Below are positions 15,513 to 23,417 of a DNA stretch of 64,000 nucleotides, in pieces; positions within the stretch are counted from its first letter, which is position 1; each line of letters opens with the position of its first letter. The translations under genes and the position numbers were made by a program. The DNA comes from an uncultured Flavobacteriaceae bacterium (GTDB lineage: Bacteria > Bacteroidota > Bacteroidia > Flavobacteriales > Flavobacteriaceae). The notes below the pieces were generated by a model that searched no databases, was not told the DNA's origin, and was given only the letters and a program-made list of their open reading frames with translations. The stretch covers positions 62,001 through 126,000 of the forward strand of contig CANLUS010000004.1 in the NCBI GenBank assembly GCA_947494325.1, given 5' to 3'.

Positions 15513-16765
15513 ACGTTTTATTAAAATCAGCGACAATAATTGACTCTAAAAGTTCACTTCATTTTAAAGTAAGGGACATTTTAATTGAAAATGGAAAAAT
15601 CTCGAAAATTGCATCTAAAATTCCTGAAAATAAAAAATATCGCACCCTTAAGTTAAAAAATCTTCATGTTTCTGCTGGATGGTTTGATTCAAGTGTCTCA
15701 TTCGGCGAACCGGGTTATGAAGAAAGAGAAACTATTAAAAACGGTTTGCTCGCGGCGGGTAAAAGCGGATTTACAGGAATCGCTTTAAATTCAAATACGA
15801 ATCCAACAATCGATAACAAATCTGTCGTAGATTTCGTCATTAATAAAGAACGTACTAGTGCTGTTAACTTGCTCCCAATTGCTTGTTTAACAAAAGGCTC
15901 AGAAGGTGTCAACCTTGCCGAGCTATTTGACATGAAAAATGCTGGAGCTATTGCCTTCGGAGACTTCAAAAAAGCTATTGCTAATCCAAATCTAATGAAA
16001 ATAGCACTGCTGTATGCGCAAAATTTTGACGGCCTTGTGTTAAGCTATCCGCAAGATAATGCCATTGCAAACAATGGTATTGCAAATGAAAGTGACGCAA
16101 ACACAAAATTGGGTTTAAAAGGAAATCCGGCCCTCGCAGAAGAATTGCAAATAGCACGTGATTTATTTTTATTAGAATACACTGGCGGTAAATTACATAT
16201 TCCAACTATTTCAACTCAAGGTGCCGTAAAGCTTATTAAAGAGGCCAAGAAAAAAGGGTTAGATATTAGTTGTAGTGTAACCGCTCATCATCTTTGCTTG
16301 ACGGATGACGAATTAAATAATTTTGACTCCAACTTTAAAATCAAACCTCCAATTCGCACTAAAAAAGATACAGCGGCCCTCATCAAAGGTGTAAAAGATG
16401 GAACGATAGATATGATTACTTCTGACCACAATCCGATAGATATTGAGCATAAAAAAGTTGAATTTGAAAATGCCTTAGATGGAACTATTGGACTCGAAAG
16501 TTTGTTTGGTGCTGTAAACCAAGTAGTCGATTTAGAGATGTTAGTAAGGTGCCTAACTACCAATCCGAGAAAGCGATTTGGACTTGAAGAAATCATCATC
16601 AAAGAAGGTGAAAAGGCGAATCTTACCTTATTCAATCCTAGCCACGAATATGTCTTTTTAGAAGAAGAAATTGTGTCTTCATCAAAAAATGCCGCCTTTC
16701 TAGGTAAAAACTTAATGGGGAAAGCCTATGGTATATTTGCAAATAATAAACTCGTTTTGAGATAA
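15509..16765 (+). CDS. Dihydroorotase-like protein lacking metal ligands (probable pseudoenzyme)
   Basis: A 418-residue amidohydrolase homologue with the overall type I dihydroorotase order. The active site is altered. The metal-binding HxH before the REPG box is S62-V-S64, with G66 for the arginine (FDSSVSFGEPG). The later metal histidine in the HIxHxST segment is threonine (HIPTIST). The middle histidine segment reads LSYPQDN. The catalytic aspartate (SDHNP) and the TAHHL motif remain. The reading frame is intact, so this is not a decayed gene. Such proteins may serve as non-catalytic partners of aspartate transcarbamylase, as PyrC' does in Pseudomonas; that is inference. Confidence 0.85.
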   Translation: MNVLLKSATIIDSKSSLHFKVRDILIENGKISKIASKIPENKKYRTLKLKNLHVSAGWFDSSVSFGEPGYEERETIKNGLLAAGKSGFTGIALNSNTNPTIDNKSVVDFVINKERTSAVNLLPIACLTKGSEGVNLAELFDMKNAGAIAFGDFKKAIANPNLMKIALLYAQNFDGLVLSYPQDNAIANNGIANESDANTKLGLKGNPALAEELQIARDLFLLEYTGGKLHIPTISTQGAVKLIKEAKKKGLDISCSVTAHHLCLTDDELNNFDSNFKIKPPIRTKKDTAALIKGVKDGTIDMITSDHNPIDIEHKKVEFENALDGTIGLESLFGAVNQVVDLEMLVRCLTTNPRKRFGLEEIIIKEGEKANLTLFNPSHEYVFLEEEIVSSSKNAAFLGKNLMGKAYGIFANNKLVLR

Positions 16766-16804
16766 TTTTCATAACTTTATACATCTAACCAAATAACTAA
16801 TCAT

Positions 16805-17131
16805 ATGGAAAACGTAACCGTTAAAGAAGGTAAAACAATAGCAATAATTTCGTATTTATGGATTATTGGTTTGATAATTGCCTTTATAATGAATAATGAT
16901 AAAAAAAATTCTTTTGCTACATTTCATATTCGCCAAATGATTGGAATTGCTTTAACAAGCGTTATAATATCTTTTTTTAGATTTTCCGGTTTTGGATTTA
17001 TTGGCTGGATCCTAGGTGTTTGTCTTTTTGTACTTTGGGTAATCGGTCTTATGGGCGCAATTCAAGGTGAAGAAAAAAGAATCCCTTTGTTAGGCGACCA
17101 GTTTCAAGAATGGTTTAAGGGAATTGGATAA
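16805..17131 (+). CDS. DUF4870-like small membrane protein
   Basis: A 108-residue protein with three membrane helices: TIAIISYLWIIGLIIAFIMN, QMIGIALTSVIISFF, and FIGWILGVCLFVLWVIGLMG. The segment FATFHIRQMIGI between the first two is the typical DUF4870 (Tic20-like) signature. Function is unknown. It lies 39 bp after the dihydroorotase-like gene on the same strand and likely belongs to that unit. Confidence 0.82.
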   Translation: MENVTVKEGKTIAIISYLWIIGLIIAFIMNNDKKNSFATFHIRQMIGIALTSVIISFFRFSGFGFIGWILGVCLFVLWVIGLMGAIQGEEKRIPLLGDQFQEWFKGIG

Positions 17132-17154
17132 ATCCCTAATTTATGATACTTTTG
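17124..17154 (+). promoter_or_regulatory. Flavobacterial-type promoter for the carboxylesterase gene
   Basis: TTG at 17124-17126 and TACTTTTG at 17147-17154 are separated by 20 bp, the classic -33/-7 arrangement. A perfect inverted repeat ATCGTCTA-aaa-TAGACGAT (17157-17175) follows at the predicted transcription start and may be an operator or a 5' hairpin. The start codon is at 17192. Confidence 0.7.
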
Positions 17155-17191
17155 AAATCGTCTAAAATAGACGATATCTATAGTTACAAAT

Positions 17192-17845
17192 ATGCAGCAA
17201 TTATCACTAGATTATTTAGTAAGAGAACCAAAAACCGCTATTGAAAATCCTCCATTGTTAATCATGCTTCATGGTTATGGAAGTAACGAACATGATTTGT
17301 TTTCTTTTGCAAATGAATTACCGGATGAATTGTTAATAGTAAGTGCAAAAGCCCCTTTAACATTGATGCCGAATAGTCATGCTTGGTACACAATTCATCT
17401 TGATAATATTGAAGGTAAGTTTTCTGATATTCCTGAGGCGATAAAAGCAAGAGATATCATTGCGCAATTTATTGATGAATTAAAAACAACTTACAAAGTT
17501 GACGCGAATAATACGTTTTTACTCGGTTTTAGTCAAGGAACCATCCTGAGTTATGCGGTCGCCTTAAACTATCCAGAAAAAGTCCAACATATCGTTGCTC
17601 TTAGCGGTTATATAAATGATGAATTATCACCCGAAACATTTGACGATACTAAGTATACGAATCTTGATTGTTTCATTTCGCACGGTACCGTTGATCAAGT
17701 ATTACCATTAGAATGGGCTCAAAACGCACCTCCTTTCTTAAATAATCTTGGTATTCAGAATTCCTATAAAGAATATCCTGTAGGTCATGGCGTCGCTCCA
17801 CAAAATTTTTTCGACTTAAAAGAATGGATTGCAGAGCGCGTATAA
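17192..17845 (+). CDS. Alpha/beta hydrolase, phospholipase/carboxylesterase family
   Basis: A 217-residue cytoplasmic serine hydrolase of the carboxylesterase type 2 family (Abhydrolase_2). Seen: the oxyanion-loop segment MLHGYGSNEHDLF, the nucleophile elbow GFSQG (serine at about residue 114), an acid in SHGTVDQVLPLEW, and the histidine in PVGHGVAPQNF. Length is normal. It has its own promoter with an inverted repeat at the start of the transcript. The natural ester substrate is not predictable. Confidence 0.9.
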   Translation: MQQLSLDYLVREPKTAIENPPLLIMLHGYGSNEHDLFSFANELPDELLIVSAKAPLTLMPNSHAWYTIHLDNIEGKFSDIPEAIKARDIIAQFIDELKTTYKVDANNTFLLGFSQGTILSYAVALNYPEKVQHIVALSGYINDELSPETFDDTKYTNLDCFISHGTVDQVLPLEWAQNAPPFLNNLGIQNSYKEYPVGHGVAPQNFFDLKEWIAERV

Positions 17846-17984
17846 CTTTAAAAAAAATTACTATTCTCTTTAGTTTTAGATTAGAAACAAGAAAATAATG
17901 AAATTAACCTTAAAGAAAATACAAATTTTTCGTTACTTAATTTGTTGGTGATGATTTAAACAGTATTTCGGTCAATTGTTCGGG

Positions 17985-18833
17985 TCAGAAAGTACCTACC
18001 AAACCTATTTTCCCTGGACCTAAATTCATTTTCCAAGAAATTTTTCGCTGTTTTTTCAACTTGTATTTTTGATTATCTTTCAAATAATTATCTATACTGT
18101 CTACAATAACCACACTTAACAAAACCCCCAATGTTACGTCAGTCAACCAATGCGCTCCAGCAGAGAGTCGCGAAATAGGAGAAATTAAACCAACGGCATA
18201 AATACCTCCTTTCACCCAACCATTATCAAATTGCCTAGCAATGGCATGAGCGGTCGTAAAAGATAATACCGAATGCCCCGAAGGGAATGAATGAAACGCA
18301 CCTTCACTACTAAAAGGTTTAAATGTACTTCTCCCCTCTAATGTTTGTGGCCTTGCCCTTCCTACAATTGTCTTACTTAAGGATTGTATAAATCCAGCGG
18401 CAGTCGCCGATGCAATTAAAAGTACACCAGTATGTCTTAGCTTTTCGTTTCTCGTAAATAGTCCAACTCCATAAATACCTGCAGACAACATATAATTATT
18501 TTGCGGCGCTCCAAAATAGCGTCCAAAATCTTTTAATATCCTTGGTGCATTTTTATCTTGACGTATAAAAAAACGAGAACTTTCGGCGTCAAAACTATAT
18601 AATATGGCGGTTCCTACAACAACAGCACCAGCGGTCATAAAATCATCTTTCTGCCAATGAAAAGGACGCGTATACGCATGTTTTAATCCTCCAAATGCCG
18701 TAACACCATCATATTTCAGCATTTGCAATATCGATTGCCGTTCAACTGAATCTTTGGGTTGTTGAGCATAAGACATTGTTGAAAGTACTAAAAGTACCAA
18801 GCACCATAAACTTTTACATAAATAATTCTTCAT
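17985..18833 (-). CDS. PAP2-superfamily phosphatase
   Basis: A 282-residue membrane phosphatase with an N-terminal signal sequence ending SYAQ. The three acid phosphatase motifs are present: KTIVGRARP, SFPSGHS and SRLSAGAHWLTDV. Members remove phosphate from lipid phosphates such as undecaprenyl pyrophosphate or phosphatidate on the outer face of the membrane. The gene follows the MBL hydrolase by 19 bp on the same strand. A basic C-terminal tail follows the last helix. The exact substrate is uncertain. Confidence 0.9.
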   Translation of the reverse strand: MKNYLCKSLWCLVLLVLSTMSYAQQPKDSVERQSILQMLKYDGVTAFGGLKHAYTRPFHWQKDDFMTAGAVVVGTAILYSFDAESSRFFIRQDKNAPRILKDFGRYFGAPQNNYMLSAGIYGVGLFTRNEKLRHTGVLLIASATAAGFIQSLSKTIVGRARPQTLEGRSTFKPFSSEGAFHSFPSGHSVLSFTTAHAIARQFDNGWVKGGIYAVGLISPISRLSAGAHWLTDVTLGVLLSVVIVDSIDNYLKDNQKYKLKKQRKISWKMNLGPGKIGLVGTF

Positions 18834-18852
18834 CTCGTAAATATTCTGTCAG

Positions 18853-19614
18853 TTAAACGTTAATTTTCAGGCCGTCGTATGCTAAGAACACATTTGACGG
18901 CAAATCTTTTTCAACAGTCGCGTGAAAACCAAGTTTATGACTAATATGGGTTAAAAATGTTTTTTTTGGACGAATGTCTTCAATAAATGCAAGTGCTTCC
19001 TCTAAATTTAAATGAGTTGGATGGGATGTGATTCGCAAAGCACTCAAAATTAGGACATCCAATTGTCGTAATTTTTCTTTTTCAATATCCGTGATTCTTT
19101 TAAAATCTGTGATATAAGCGAAATTATCTATACGGTATCCAAAAATCAAAATCTTGCCATGATAATATTCCACTGGAATTAGTTCCTTTTCGGATAATAC
19201 AAAAGGTTGATTATAAACATACTGCATAGAAACACTTGGTGCTCCCGGATATCTATTTTCTTTGGTAAAAATATAATGAAAACGCATTTGCAAATTATCG
19301 GCAATGCGCTCTGGTACATAGATAGGCATATCTCCTATTTTATGACAAAATGGGCGAATATCATCTAAACCAGCCGTATGGTCGGCATGTTCGTGCGTAA
19401 AAATGATGCCATCAATGTGAGCTATATTTTCTCGTAGCATTTGCTGTCTAAAATCTGGACCACAATCGATAACATATCTATAAGAATCCCATTCTAGCAT
19501 TATAGAACTACGTAAGCGTTTATCTTTTAAATCTTTAGATAAACAAACCTCATGGGTACTTCCAATTATTGGGATCCCTTGTGAGGTACCCGTTCCTAAA
19601 AATGTTACCTTCAT
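18853..19614 (-). CDS. MBL-fold metallo-hydrolase (PhnP-like)
   Basis: From ATG 19614 (MKVTFLGTGTSQGIP) the protein has 253 residues; six extra upstream residues in the open frame (MWKYFL) are not needed. The metal motif THEHADHTAGLDD is complete, and later ligand positions include YITDFK and THISHKLG. The segment VIDCGPDFRQQML is typical of PhnP-like phosphodiesterases. It may cleave a small cyclic or nucleotide phosphodiester. It is upstream of the PAP2 gene on the same strand and divergent from the 19702 gene. Confidence 0.88.
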   Translation of the reverse strand: MKVTFLGTGTSQGIPIIGSTHEVCLSKDLKDKRLRSSIMLEWDSYRYVIDCGPDFRQQMLRENIAHIDGIIFTHEHADHTAGLDDIRPFCHKIGDMPIYVPERIADNLQMRFHYIFTKENRYPGAPSVSMQYVYNQPFVLSEKELIPVEYYHGKILIFGYRIDNFAYITDFKRITDIEKEKLRQLDVLILSALRITSHPTHLNLEEALAFIEDIRPKKTFLTHISHKLGFHATVEKDLPSNVFLAYDGLKINV

Positions 19615-19701
19615 TAAGAAATATTTCCACAAAAATAACGTTAAAATATTTAATATAATTCACGAATGTTAGTACATTTGTAACCTATTAAAAGCCTAAC
19701 A

Positions 19702-21156
19702 ATGTCTATTACTCTAAAAGGAGATAAAGAAATAGCAAATATCCCCTCAATAAAGCGTAAAGCGCTAAGAATCAATTTGAATGAGCATATTTATGGGACT
19801 TTTGCCGAAATTGGTGCCGGTCAAGAAACTGTGCGTAATTTCTTTCGAGCGGGAGGTGCTTCTGGAACAATAGCAAAAGCTATGTCGGCCTATGACAAAG
19901 ATTTTTCAGATGCCGTTTACGGTATTGAGCCAGATAAAAGATATGTTACCGAGCCCCGTTTAAAGAGAATGTTATCTCATGAAATTGAGTTGATGGAAGA
20001 CAGGCTGAGTAGAAATAAGCATCCTGAGAAGCTTTTCTTTACCTATGCAAATACTGTAGCCACTATTGATTTTGCCAAGAAATTCAAAGGTCATGGATGG
20101 GTAGGTGTAAAATTTCAATTAGATCCATTAGAAGATTATAACGAAATCATATTACATATTCGTTTTAGACAAACTGATGCCCGTCTGCAACAAGAAACGC
20201 TCGGTATATTAGGAGTGAATTTACTCTATGGTGCTTTTTACATGAATGATCGTCCAAAAGATTTATTGAAATCATTCTATGATCATTTAGACAAGGATCA
20301 AATAGAAATTGATATGATCAATTTTTCCGGCCCTCGTTTTATGTATGTGGACAATCGACTTATGAGCTTACAATTGGTGAAAAATGGCATGACAGATGCT
20401 GTAATGTTCGGTCCTGATGGAAATAACTTATTGCCTGCTCAAGAATTATATAAAAAGAATATACTCGCGTTACGTGGAAGTTTTAGACCAGTAACAAAGG
20501 TAAACATGGATATGTTCGAAAAGGCACATCAAATGTTTCTTGAAGAAAAAACGGTCAAAGAAGAACGAGCCCGTGTTATATTTGAAATTACTTTGGCGAA
20601 TTTAAGGGCTGAAGGAGAGATTAATGAACGTGATTTTTTAGATCGAGCAGAACTCTTGTGTTCCCTAGGTCAGACCGTAATGATTACGAACTTTCAAGAA
20701 TATTATAAACTTGTTGAATATTTTGCTGAATTTACAAAAGAACGTATGGCCCTTGCGATGGGTGTATATAACTTGGTACAAATATTTGACGAAAAATACT
20801 ATCGTCATTTAAGTGGTGGTATTTTAGAAGCTTTTGGTAAATTATTCTTTAAAGATTTGAAAGTATATCTATACCCTCTAAAAGATCAAGAGAGTGGAGA
20901 GTTTATAACCAGTGAAACGCTTAAAGTGCATCCTCGTATGAAAGAATTGTATAAATTCTTCAAATACAATGGTAAAATGTTAGATATCAAAGATTTTGAT
21001 CCAGGTACTCTTGACATTTTTTCTAGGAAAGTGTTAAAAATGATTGGAGATTGCGAAGAAGGATGGGAAACAATGCTCCCGGAAGGCGTATCCGATATTA
21101 TAAAAGAACATCGTTTGTTTGGTTATTCAAGAAGAAAGTTTGCCAATAAACAATAA
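19702..21156 (+). CDS. Large conserved protein of unknown function
   Basis: A 484-residue soluble protein without signal peptide or membrane helix. I know this family as widespread in Flavobacteriia, sometimes labelled nicotinate-nucleotide adenylyltransferase, but no nucleotidyltransferase motif is visible here. Striking conserved-looking stretches are GTFAEIGAGQETVRNFFRAG and GASGTIAKAMSAYDKDFSDA near the N-terminus, and YVDNRLMSLQLVKNGMTDAV in the middle. GAGQETV could be a dinucleotide-loop or other ligand loop. A -7 box TACATTTG (19673-19680) precedes the ATG. A perfect terminator follows. No reaction can be assigned with confidence. Confidence 0.85.
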   Translation: MSITLKGDKEIANIPSIKRKALRINLNEHIYGTFAEIGAGQETVRNFFRAGGASGTIAKAMSAYDKDFSDAVYGIEPDKRYVTEPRLKRMLSHEIELMEDRLSRNKHPEKLFFTYANTVATIDFAKKFKGHGWVGVKFQLDPLEDYNEIILHIRFRQTDARLQQETLGILGVNLLYGAFYMNDRPKDLLKSFYDHLDKDQIEIDMINFSGPRFMYVDNRLMSLQLVKNGMTDAVMFGPDGNNLLPAQELYKKNILALRGSFRPVTKVNMDMFEKAHQMFLEEKTVKEERARVIFEITLANLRAEGEINERDFLDRAELLCSLGQTVMITNFQEYYKLVEYFAEFTKERMALAMGVYNLVQIFDEKYYRHLSGGILEAFGKLFFKDLKVYLYPLKDQESGEFITSETLKVHPRMKELYKFFKYNGKMLDIKDFDPGTLDIFSRKVLKMIGDCEEGWETMLPEGVSDIIKEHRLFGYSRRKFANKQ

Positions 21157-21160
21157 GATA

Positions 21161-21194
21161 AAAAAAAGTGAAACTAGTAGGTTTCACTTTTTTT
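21161..21194. terminator. Bidirectional terminator
   Basis: AAAAAAAGTGAAAC, loop TAGTAG, GTTTCACTTTTTTT: a perfect 14-base stem including the A and T tracts, between the convergent 3' ends of the 19702 gene and the bcp-type gene. Confidence 0.95.
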
Positions 21195-21196
21195 AT

Positions 21197-21652
21197 TTAT
21201 GCATCTAACAATTGCGCCGAGTGCTCTTTTGTCTTCACTTTTAATATGACATCCTCCAGAATACCATTTTCATCAATAACAAAGGTTGTTCTATGGATGC
21301 CGTCAAACTCGCGACCCATAAATTTTTTTGGTCCCCAAACCCCATAGCTCATAATTACTTCTTTATCGACATCTGCTAACAGTGGAAAAGGAAGATCATT
21401 CTTATTAATAAAATTCTGCTGTCTTTTAGCTGTATCAGCACTTACCCCAAGAATATCATATCCAAGTGACTGAAAACGCTTATAATTATCTCTTAAATCA
21501 CAAGCTTCAACGGTACAACCTGGAGTGCTTGCTTTAGGATAAAAGAATAAAACCAATTTCTTACCTCGATAATCACTTAATTTTCTTGTAATATCTGCAT
21601 TATCTTTTACTTCAAAATCTGGAGCCTTATCTCCTATTTTTAATGTTGTCAT
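21197..21652 (-). CDS. bcp: Thioredoxin-dependent peroxiredoxin, Bcp type
   Basis: A 151-residue atypical two-cysteine peroxiredoxin. The peroxidatic cysteine C46 and the nearby C51 lie in ASTPGCTVEACDLRD, the hallmark of Bcp/PrxQ. The protein starts KIGDKAPDFEV, as usual. It reduces hydrogen peroxide and organic peroxides in the cytoplasm with electrons from thioredoxin. It is divergent from the endonuclease III gene with a 32 bp gap. Confidence 0.95.
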   Translation of the reverse strand: MTTLKIGDKAPDFEVKDNADITRKLSDYRGKKLVLFFYPKASTPGCTVEACDLRDNYKRFQSLGYDILGVSADTAKRQQNFINKNDLPFPLLADVDKEVIMSYGVWGPKKFMGREFDGIHRTTFVIDENGILEDVILKVKTKEHSAQLLDA

Positions 21653-21684
21653 ATTTTGTATTTTAGCACTGCAATTTAAGCATT

Positions 21685-22347
21685 ATGACCAAAAAAGAAA
21701 GCATAGATTTTATTATAAAAACGTTAAATGAGTTATTTCCTGAACCTCCTATTCCGTTAGATCACAAAGACCCCTATACACTCTTAATTGCAGTACTATT
21801 ATCGGCACAAAGCACCGATGCTCGCGTCAACACAATTACACCTTTATTATTTGCTAAGGCAGATAATCCTTATGATATGATAAAGCTATCTGTAGAGCAG
21901 ATTCGAGAGATTATAAAACCTGTAGGACTATCGCCAATGAAATCTAAAGGTATCTATGGATTATCTCATATTCTAATTGATTCCTATAATGGAGAAGTTC
22001 CTCAAGATATGGAGGCACTCGAAAGTTTGCCCGCTGTAGGTCATAAAACGGCCTCCGTAGTCATGAGTCAAGCCTTTAATGTACCTGCTTTTCCAGTAGA
22101 TACGCATATTCATCGTTTACTGTATCGGTGGAATTTAAGTAATGGTAAAAATGTTGTTCAGACTGAAAAGGATGCAAAGCGATTATTTCCAAAAGAAACT
22201 TGGAACAAACTACATCTACAAATTATTTATTATGCCAGAGCGTATTCACCGGCGCGCGGGTGGAATTTAGAAAAAGATATTATCACGCAGACAATTGGAA
22301 GAAAAAGTGTATTGAAAGCATACCATAAAATCAAAAAAGGCTCGTAA
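21685..22347 (+). CDS. nth: Endonuclease III without Fe-S cluster cysteines
   Basis: A 220-residue base-excision DNA glycosylase/AP lyase. The helix-hairpin-helix LPAVGHKTASVV carries catalytic K121, and D139 follows in PAFPVDTHIHR, matching K120/D138 of E. coli Nth. The C-terminal cysteine loop that holds a 4Fe-4S cluster in E. coli is absent: the protein contains no cysteine, and the region reads YYARAYSPARGWNLEKD. Related flavobacterial proteins look the same to my memory, so this is probably a lineage trait. The stop codon lies within the stem of the downstream terminator. Confidence 0.92.
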   Translation: MTKKESIDFIIKTLNELFPEPPIPLDHKDPYTLLIAVLLSAQSTDARVNTITPLLFAKADNPYDMIKLSVEQIREIIKPVGLSPMKSKGIYGLSHILIDSYNGEVPQDMEALESLPAVGHKTASVVMSQAFNVPAFPVDTHIHRLLYRWNLSNGKNVVQTEKDAKRLFPKETWNKLHLQIIYYARAYSPARGWNLEKDIITQTIGRKSVLKAYHKIKKGS

Positions 22348-22367
22348 TTTAACTTACGAGCCTTTTT
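22334..22367. terminator. Terminator overlapping the 3' end of nth
   Basis: AAAAAGGCTCGTAA, loop tttaac, TTACGAGCCTTTTT: a perfect 14-base stem. The left arm includes the last four codons and stop of nth. It also faces the end of the small minus-strand gene at 22370. Confidence 0.93.
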
Positions 22368-22369
22368 AA

Positions 22370-22513
22370 CTAATTCAAATGAAACATGATTGGTTTCTGA
22401 TTACTGTTCTTTATAACCTTAATCGACTTTGAGTAGTTCAAGATAAAAGATACAGTTTTGTTTAAGGGGTTGAGCTCCTCATTGAGTAACTCTTCAGAGT
22501 AAAATTTTTCCAT
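22370..22513 (-). CDS. Small 47-residue protein downstream of the sigma factor
   Basis: On the minus strand an ATG at 22513 opens 47 codons ending in TAG at 22370-22372. The protein begins MEKFYSEELLNEELNPLNKT and has a helical, mixed-charge composition with VSFILNYSKSIKVIK in the middle. It lies 59 bp behind the sigma gene on the same strand and ends exactly at the terminator. I recall similar short frames behind this sigma factor in other flavobacteria, but cannot verify that. Function is unknown. Confidence 0.55.
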   Translation of the reverse strand: MEKFYSEELLNEELNPLNKTVSFILNYSKSIKVIKNSNQKPIMFHLN

Positions 22514-22572
22514 AAAATCTTTATATTTTGTTGGGGTTATTTATAAAGAACGGAAAAAAAATTACTTTATTG

Positions 22573-23157
22573 TTAATTTGTTAAAATAATATTATTTTTT
22601 TCTATTACTTTTCTCAAATTGATCAATGCATAACGCATTCTTCCTAAGGCTGTATTAATACTAACGCCTGTTTGCTCAGAGATTTCTTTAAAACTCATAT
22701 CTCTATAAATACGCATCATCAATACTTCTTTTTGATCTTCTGGTAACTCTTCAACTAGGTTACGAACATCAGAATGAATTTGATCTTTAATCAACGCCTT
22801 TTCAGCATTTAAAGATGAATCACTCAAAACAGAAAAAATATCGAACTCATCAGTATTTTTGAATGATGGCATTCTGTTGTCTTTTCTAAAGTGATCTATC
22901 ACTAAATTGTGTGCAATTCGCATTACCCAAGGAAGAAATTTACCTTCTTCATTGTAATTTCCTTTCTTTAAAGTATTGATTACTTTAATAAATGTGTCTT
23001 GAAAAATATCTTCAGAGATATCTCTATCTAACACCTTTGAGTAAATAAAACTGTAAATTCTTTGTTTGTGACGACCGATTAGGATTTCTAATGATCTTTC
23101 GTTTCCACTAATGTAGTTACTAACTAAAACGCTGTCGTTTAATTGATTTTTGTGCAT
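22573..23157 (-). CDS. RNA polymerase sigma factor, ECF/sigma-70 family
   Basis: A 194-residue sigma factor. Region 2 contains DISEDIFQDTFIKVINTL and the promoter-melting segment FLPWVMRIAHNLVIDHFR; region 4 has the helix-turn-helix MSFKEISEQTGVSINTALGR. It is followed by a 47-codon gene rather than an anti-sigma factor, so regulation may be transcriptional or through its long leader. A promoter (23293-23324) lies about 136 bp upstream of the ATG. The gene is divergent from uvrA. Confidence 0.92.
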   Translation of the reverse strand: MHKNQLNDSVLVSNYISGNERSLEILIGRHKQRIYSFIYSKVLDRDISEDIFQDTFIKVINTLKKGNYNEEGKFLPWVMRIAHNLVIDHFRKDNRMPSFKNTDEFDIFSVLSDSSLNAEKALIKDQIHSDVRNLVEELPEDQKEVLMMRIYRDMSFKEISEQTGVSINTALGRMRYALINLRKVIEKNNIILTN

Positions 23158-23292
23158 AATTCCCTTTTTTATAATGAAGCTATGAGACTTCGTTAATAAT
23201 GATTAAAAGTAGAACTATACTATAAGCGTTAAATTTTAAGTTAGGGGAAACTAGTTCCGTAAATTGTTAAAGTCACTATGAGATGACCGAGG

Positions 23293-23324
23293 CAAATATA
23301 AAGACAAACTTTTGAATAAAACAA
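23293..23324 (-). promoter_or_regulatory. Promoter of the sigma factor gene
   Basis: On the minus strand TTG (23324-23322) and TATATTTG (23300-23293) are 21 bp apart. The implied leader is about 130 bases long, unusual here, and contains short complementary segments (GGAA/TTCC, GAAG/CTTC). The rest of the 260 bp region up to uvrA holds a possible uvrA -7 box TATCTTTG at 23382-23389. Confidence 0.6.
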
Positions 23325-23417
23325 ATTTTTTTTAATAAAATTTTAATTTGAACTTAATTTTTATACCAATATGTAAGTAGTTATCTTTGCGAATATTTCA
23401 TATTTTAAAGGCTTTCC

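Noticed and set aside
15686-15720. Frameshift or sequencing error as the cause of the missing HxH in the dihydroorotase homologue
   Set aside because: The frame is intact on both sides (FGEPG follows in phase) and other ligands elsewhere are also replaced, so the change is not a local error.
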